From assembly GCA_001824645.1 (NCBI GenBank), contig MHYD01000042.1, forward strand, positions 1 through 5,042: 5,042 bases of DNA. Direction: 5' to 3'. Position numbers and translations under genes: made by a program. The DNA comes from Planctomycetes bacterium RBG_13_46_10 (GTDB lineage: Bacteria > Planctomycetota > Phycisphaerae > Sedimentisphaerales > Anaerobacaceae). The notes under the pieces are model-generated. The model saw nothing but the letters and a program-made list of their open reading frames with translations. It did not search any database and was not told the origin of the DNA. Below, piece by piece: positions 3,838 through 5,042 of the stretch (the stretch's first letter is position 1; every line of letters starts with the position of its first letter).

Positions 3838-5042
3838 CTAATCCACATTGACCTCAAAAGTTTTATACGTTGTATTGTCAACGTCATCTTTGGCTCGAAT
3901 TGTAAGAATATGCTTGCCTGCTTTTAAATCTTCTATGACAATAGTAAAGCTCTCATCTGTAGTATCACAGACCAGGTCATCCGGAACAGCACCTTTCCAC
4001 TCTGCATTGCTGTTAATAGTATATTGCAGCTCTCCAATTACACTGTGCTCATCATGTACATGCAGCTTCAATGTCACTGCCTTATCAGTTTTGCTTATGG
4101 AGTATTCGCCGATAACCGGGCCCGTATTATCAACCGTTACAGGGTCACTTATTCTGCTGTTGGTCAGCTTGGTATCAGGGGTATTACTTCTTTCATCGCT
4201 TGCTGTTATTCTCAGCTCATATCGGCCGTCTTCAACCGTCTTTCCATCCCATTCGAAGCTGTCTTCCTCGTGCTCTTTTTTCAGCTCAATCCAGTTCGTC
4301 CATCCAATTTTCCTGAAGTCTATCTTGTAAATCAGCTTGTCTCCATTACTGTCGTCGGCTTTATAGCTGATCTTAAATACTCCTGGCTGAACTTTGCTTG
4401 ACGGCTCGATCCGGCTGGCACTTACGGATTCAATCTTCGGTGCCAAATTAGGAATGGTGCTTGCAACTGTAACCTCTCTTATAATGGGAGTTACAAGGCC
4501 ATCCGGGCTTTTAAAAATAAGTTTATACTGGCAGAACCTGCCGATCGGACAGCGAAGCTGAACCGGACCTGTCACTTCTTCCGGTTCGGTCCACGGTGAA
4601 AAGGTTGGGTCGTTTATATCTTCTACGTTACCGCTGCGAGAGGCTGCTAAAATCTTACATCCCTGTGGGACATCAGTTTCGATCTGCATCTTGCCCCATT
4701 TAGCAGGCTGACCGGCATCGACAAGCTCGGAAAAATATGTTCCCTCAGCAGAAAAATTTTTATCCAGCTTGATGAGCTTTGCCGGATTTGCAGTTCCAAG
4801 ATACGCGACATCTCCGGCAACGGCTACCGATGTGAGCTGTGAAGCCTGCTCATCTTCAAAAAGAACTGCCTTTTGCTCAGAGACCGGATCAATAGCAAAA
4901 AGCTGGGCGTTATTTCCTGTTCCTACAAGCAGCTTTGAATCTTGCTCTACTAAGCAGAAGAAAACCGTTGTTTCACTAAAAATATCGGTTACAAAACCAT
5001 CTCTCGTTATTTTATATATAAAACTGGCTTTATCAGACTTGG
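3838..5042 (-). CDS. C-terminal part of a large beta-propeller protein with Ig-like C-terminal domains (partial)
   Basis: The minus-strand frame is open from the right edge to TAG at 3838-3840, giving 400 visible residues; the start lies outside the window. An in-frame ATG at 4687-4689 exists but is internal, because the 117 codons before it are in register with clear propeller repeats. Those repeats include a blade with LLVGTGNNAQLFAIDP (38-53) and one with AYLGTANPAKLIKLDK (79-94). GTYFSELVDAGQPAKWGKM follows, then SRSGN (134-138), SPWTEP (148-153), CQYKLIF (170-176) and NLAPKI (198-203). I recall this series of blocks from large WD40-like or propeller proteins of acidobacteria and planctomycetes. 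Residues about 204-305 and 306-400 look like two Ig/fibronectin-type beta domains, with YKADDSNGDKLIYKIDFR, DGRYELRITASDE, VDNTGP and GKHILTIRAKDDVDN as typical strands. The protein is probably secreted or periplasmic, but its signal region is out of view. The biochemical role is unknown. Confidence 0.85.
   Translation of the reverse strand, partial: KSDKASFIYKITRDGFVTDIFSETTVFFCLVEQDSKLLVGTGNNAQLFAIDPVSEQKAVLFEDEQASQLTSVAVAGDVAYLGTANPAKLIKLDKNFSAEGTYFSELVDAGQPAKWGKMQIETDVPQGCKILAASRSGNVEDINDPTFSPWTEPEEVTGPVQLRCPIGRFCQYKLIFKSPDGLVTPIIREVTVASTIPNLAPKIESVSASRIEPSSKVQPGVFKISYKADDSNGDKLIYKIDFRKIGWTNWIELKKEHEEDSFEWDGKTVEDGRYELRITASDERSNTPDTKLTNSRISDPVTVDNTGPVIGEYSISKTDKAVTLKLHVHDEHSVIGELQYTINSNAEWKGAVPDDLVCDTTDESFTIVIEDLKAGKHILTIRAKDDVDNTTYKTFEVNVD

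Noticed and set aside
3848..4330. 160-residue plus-strand ORF opposite the propeller gene
   Set aside because: It is Ser/Leu-rich low-complexity translation typical of the antisense of a beta-rich gene, with no domain or start signal.
3838..4689. Separate 283-residue gene starting at the ATG at 4687-4689
   Set aside because: The frame stays open to the right edge and the upstream codons encode propeller repeats continuous with this part, so the ATG is internal.

Overview
The window looks like a piece of a planctomycete chromosome, most likely class Phycisphaerae (Sedimentisphaerales-like). The main clue is several prepilin-type proteins that begin with a G|FTL(I/V)E cleavage/methylation signal and have large globular C-terminal domains ending in a H...GN(L/M)N...F(V/L)D block. 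One of them carries the SVRKVGLKQLW-LKWH tail that I associate with this group. The assignment rests on remembered family patterns, not on a search. Base composition is moderate to AT-rich, with AT-rich intergenic DNA.

Layout, left to right. Positions 1-91 (+) hold the last 29 codons of a gene whose tail resembles the end of another prepilin-like protein. Positions 172-987 and 1185-1988 (+) are two full-length tandem paralogues of one prepilin-like protein, roughly three quarters identical by eye. They are separated by about 200 bp of AT-rich DNA with a 21-bp-period direct repeat and a small palindrome. The right-hand part is all on the minus strand and converges on the paralogue pair. In transcription order it holds the C-terminal 400 residues of a large beta-propeller plus Ig-like domain protein (3838 to beyond 5042), a third, divergent prepilin-like protein (2942-3751), and a complete class I fumarate hydratase alpha subunit (2039-2902).

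How they may work together. The prepilin-like proteins should be inserted in the inner membrane and processed by a prepilin peptidase. The propeller protein is probably also extracytoplasmic. The plus- and minus-strand groups may therefore both serve an envelope or secretion-related function that is still undefined for this family. The fumarase alpha subunit is the outlier: it is a cytoplasmic Fe-S enzyme subunit only 39 bp downstream of a pseudopilin-like gene, and its obligatory beta partner is not next to it. No tRNA, rRNA, CRISPR array, transposase or attachment site was seen.
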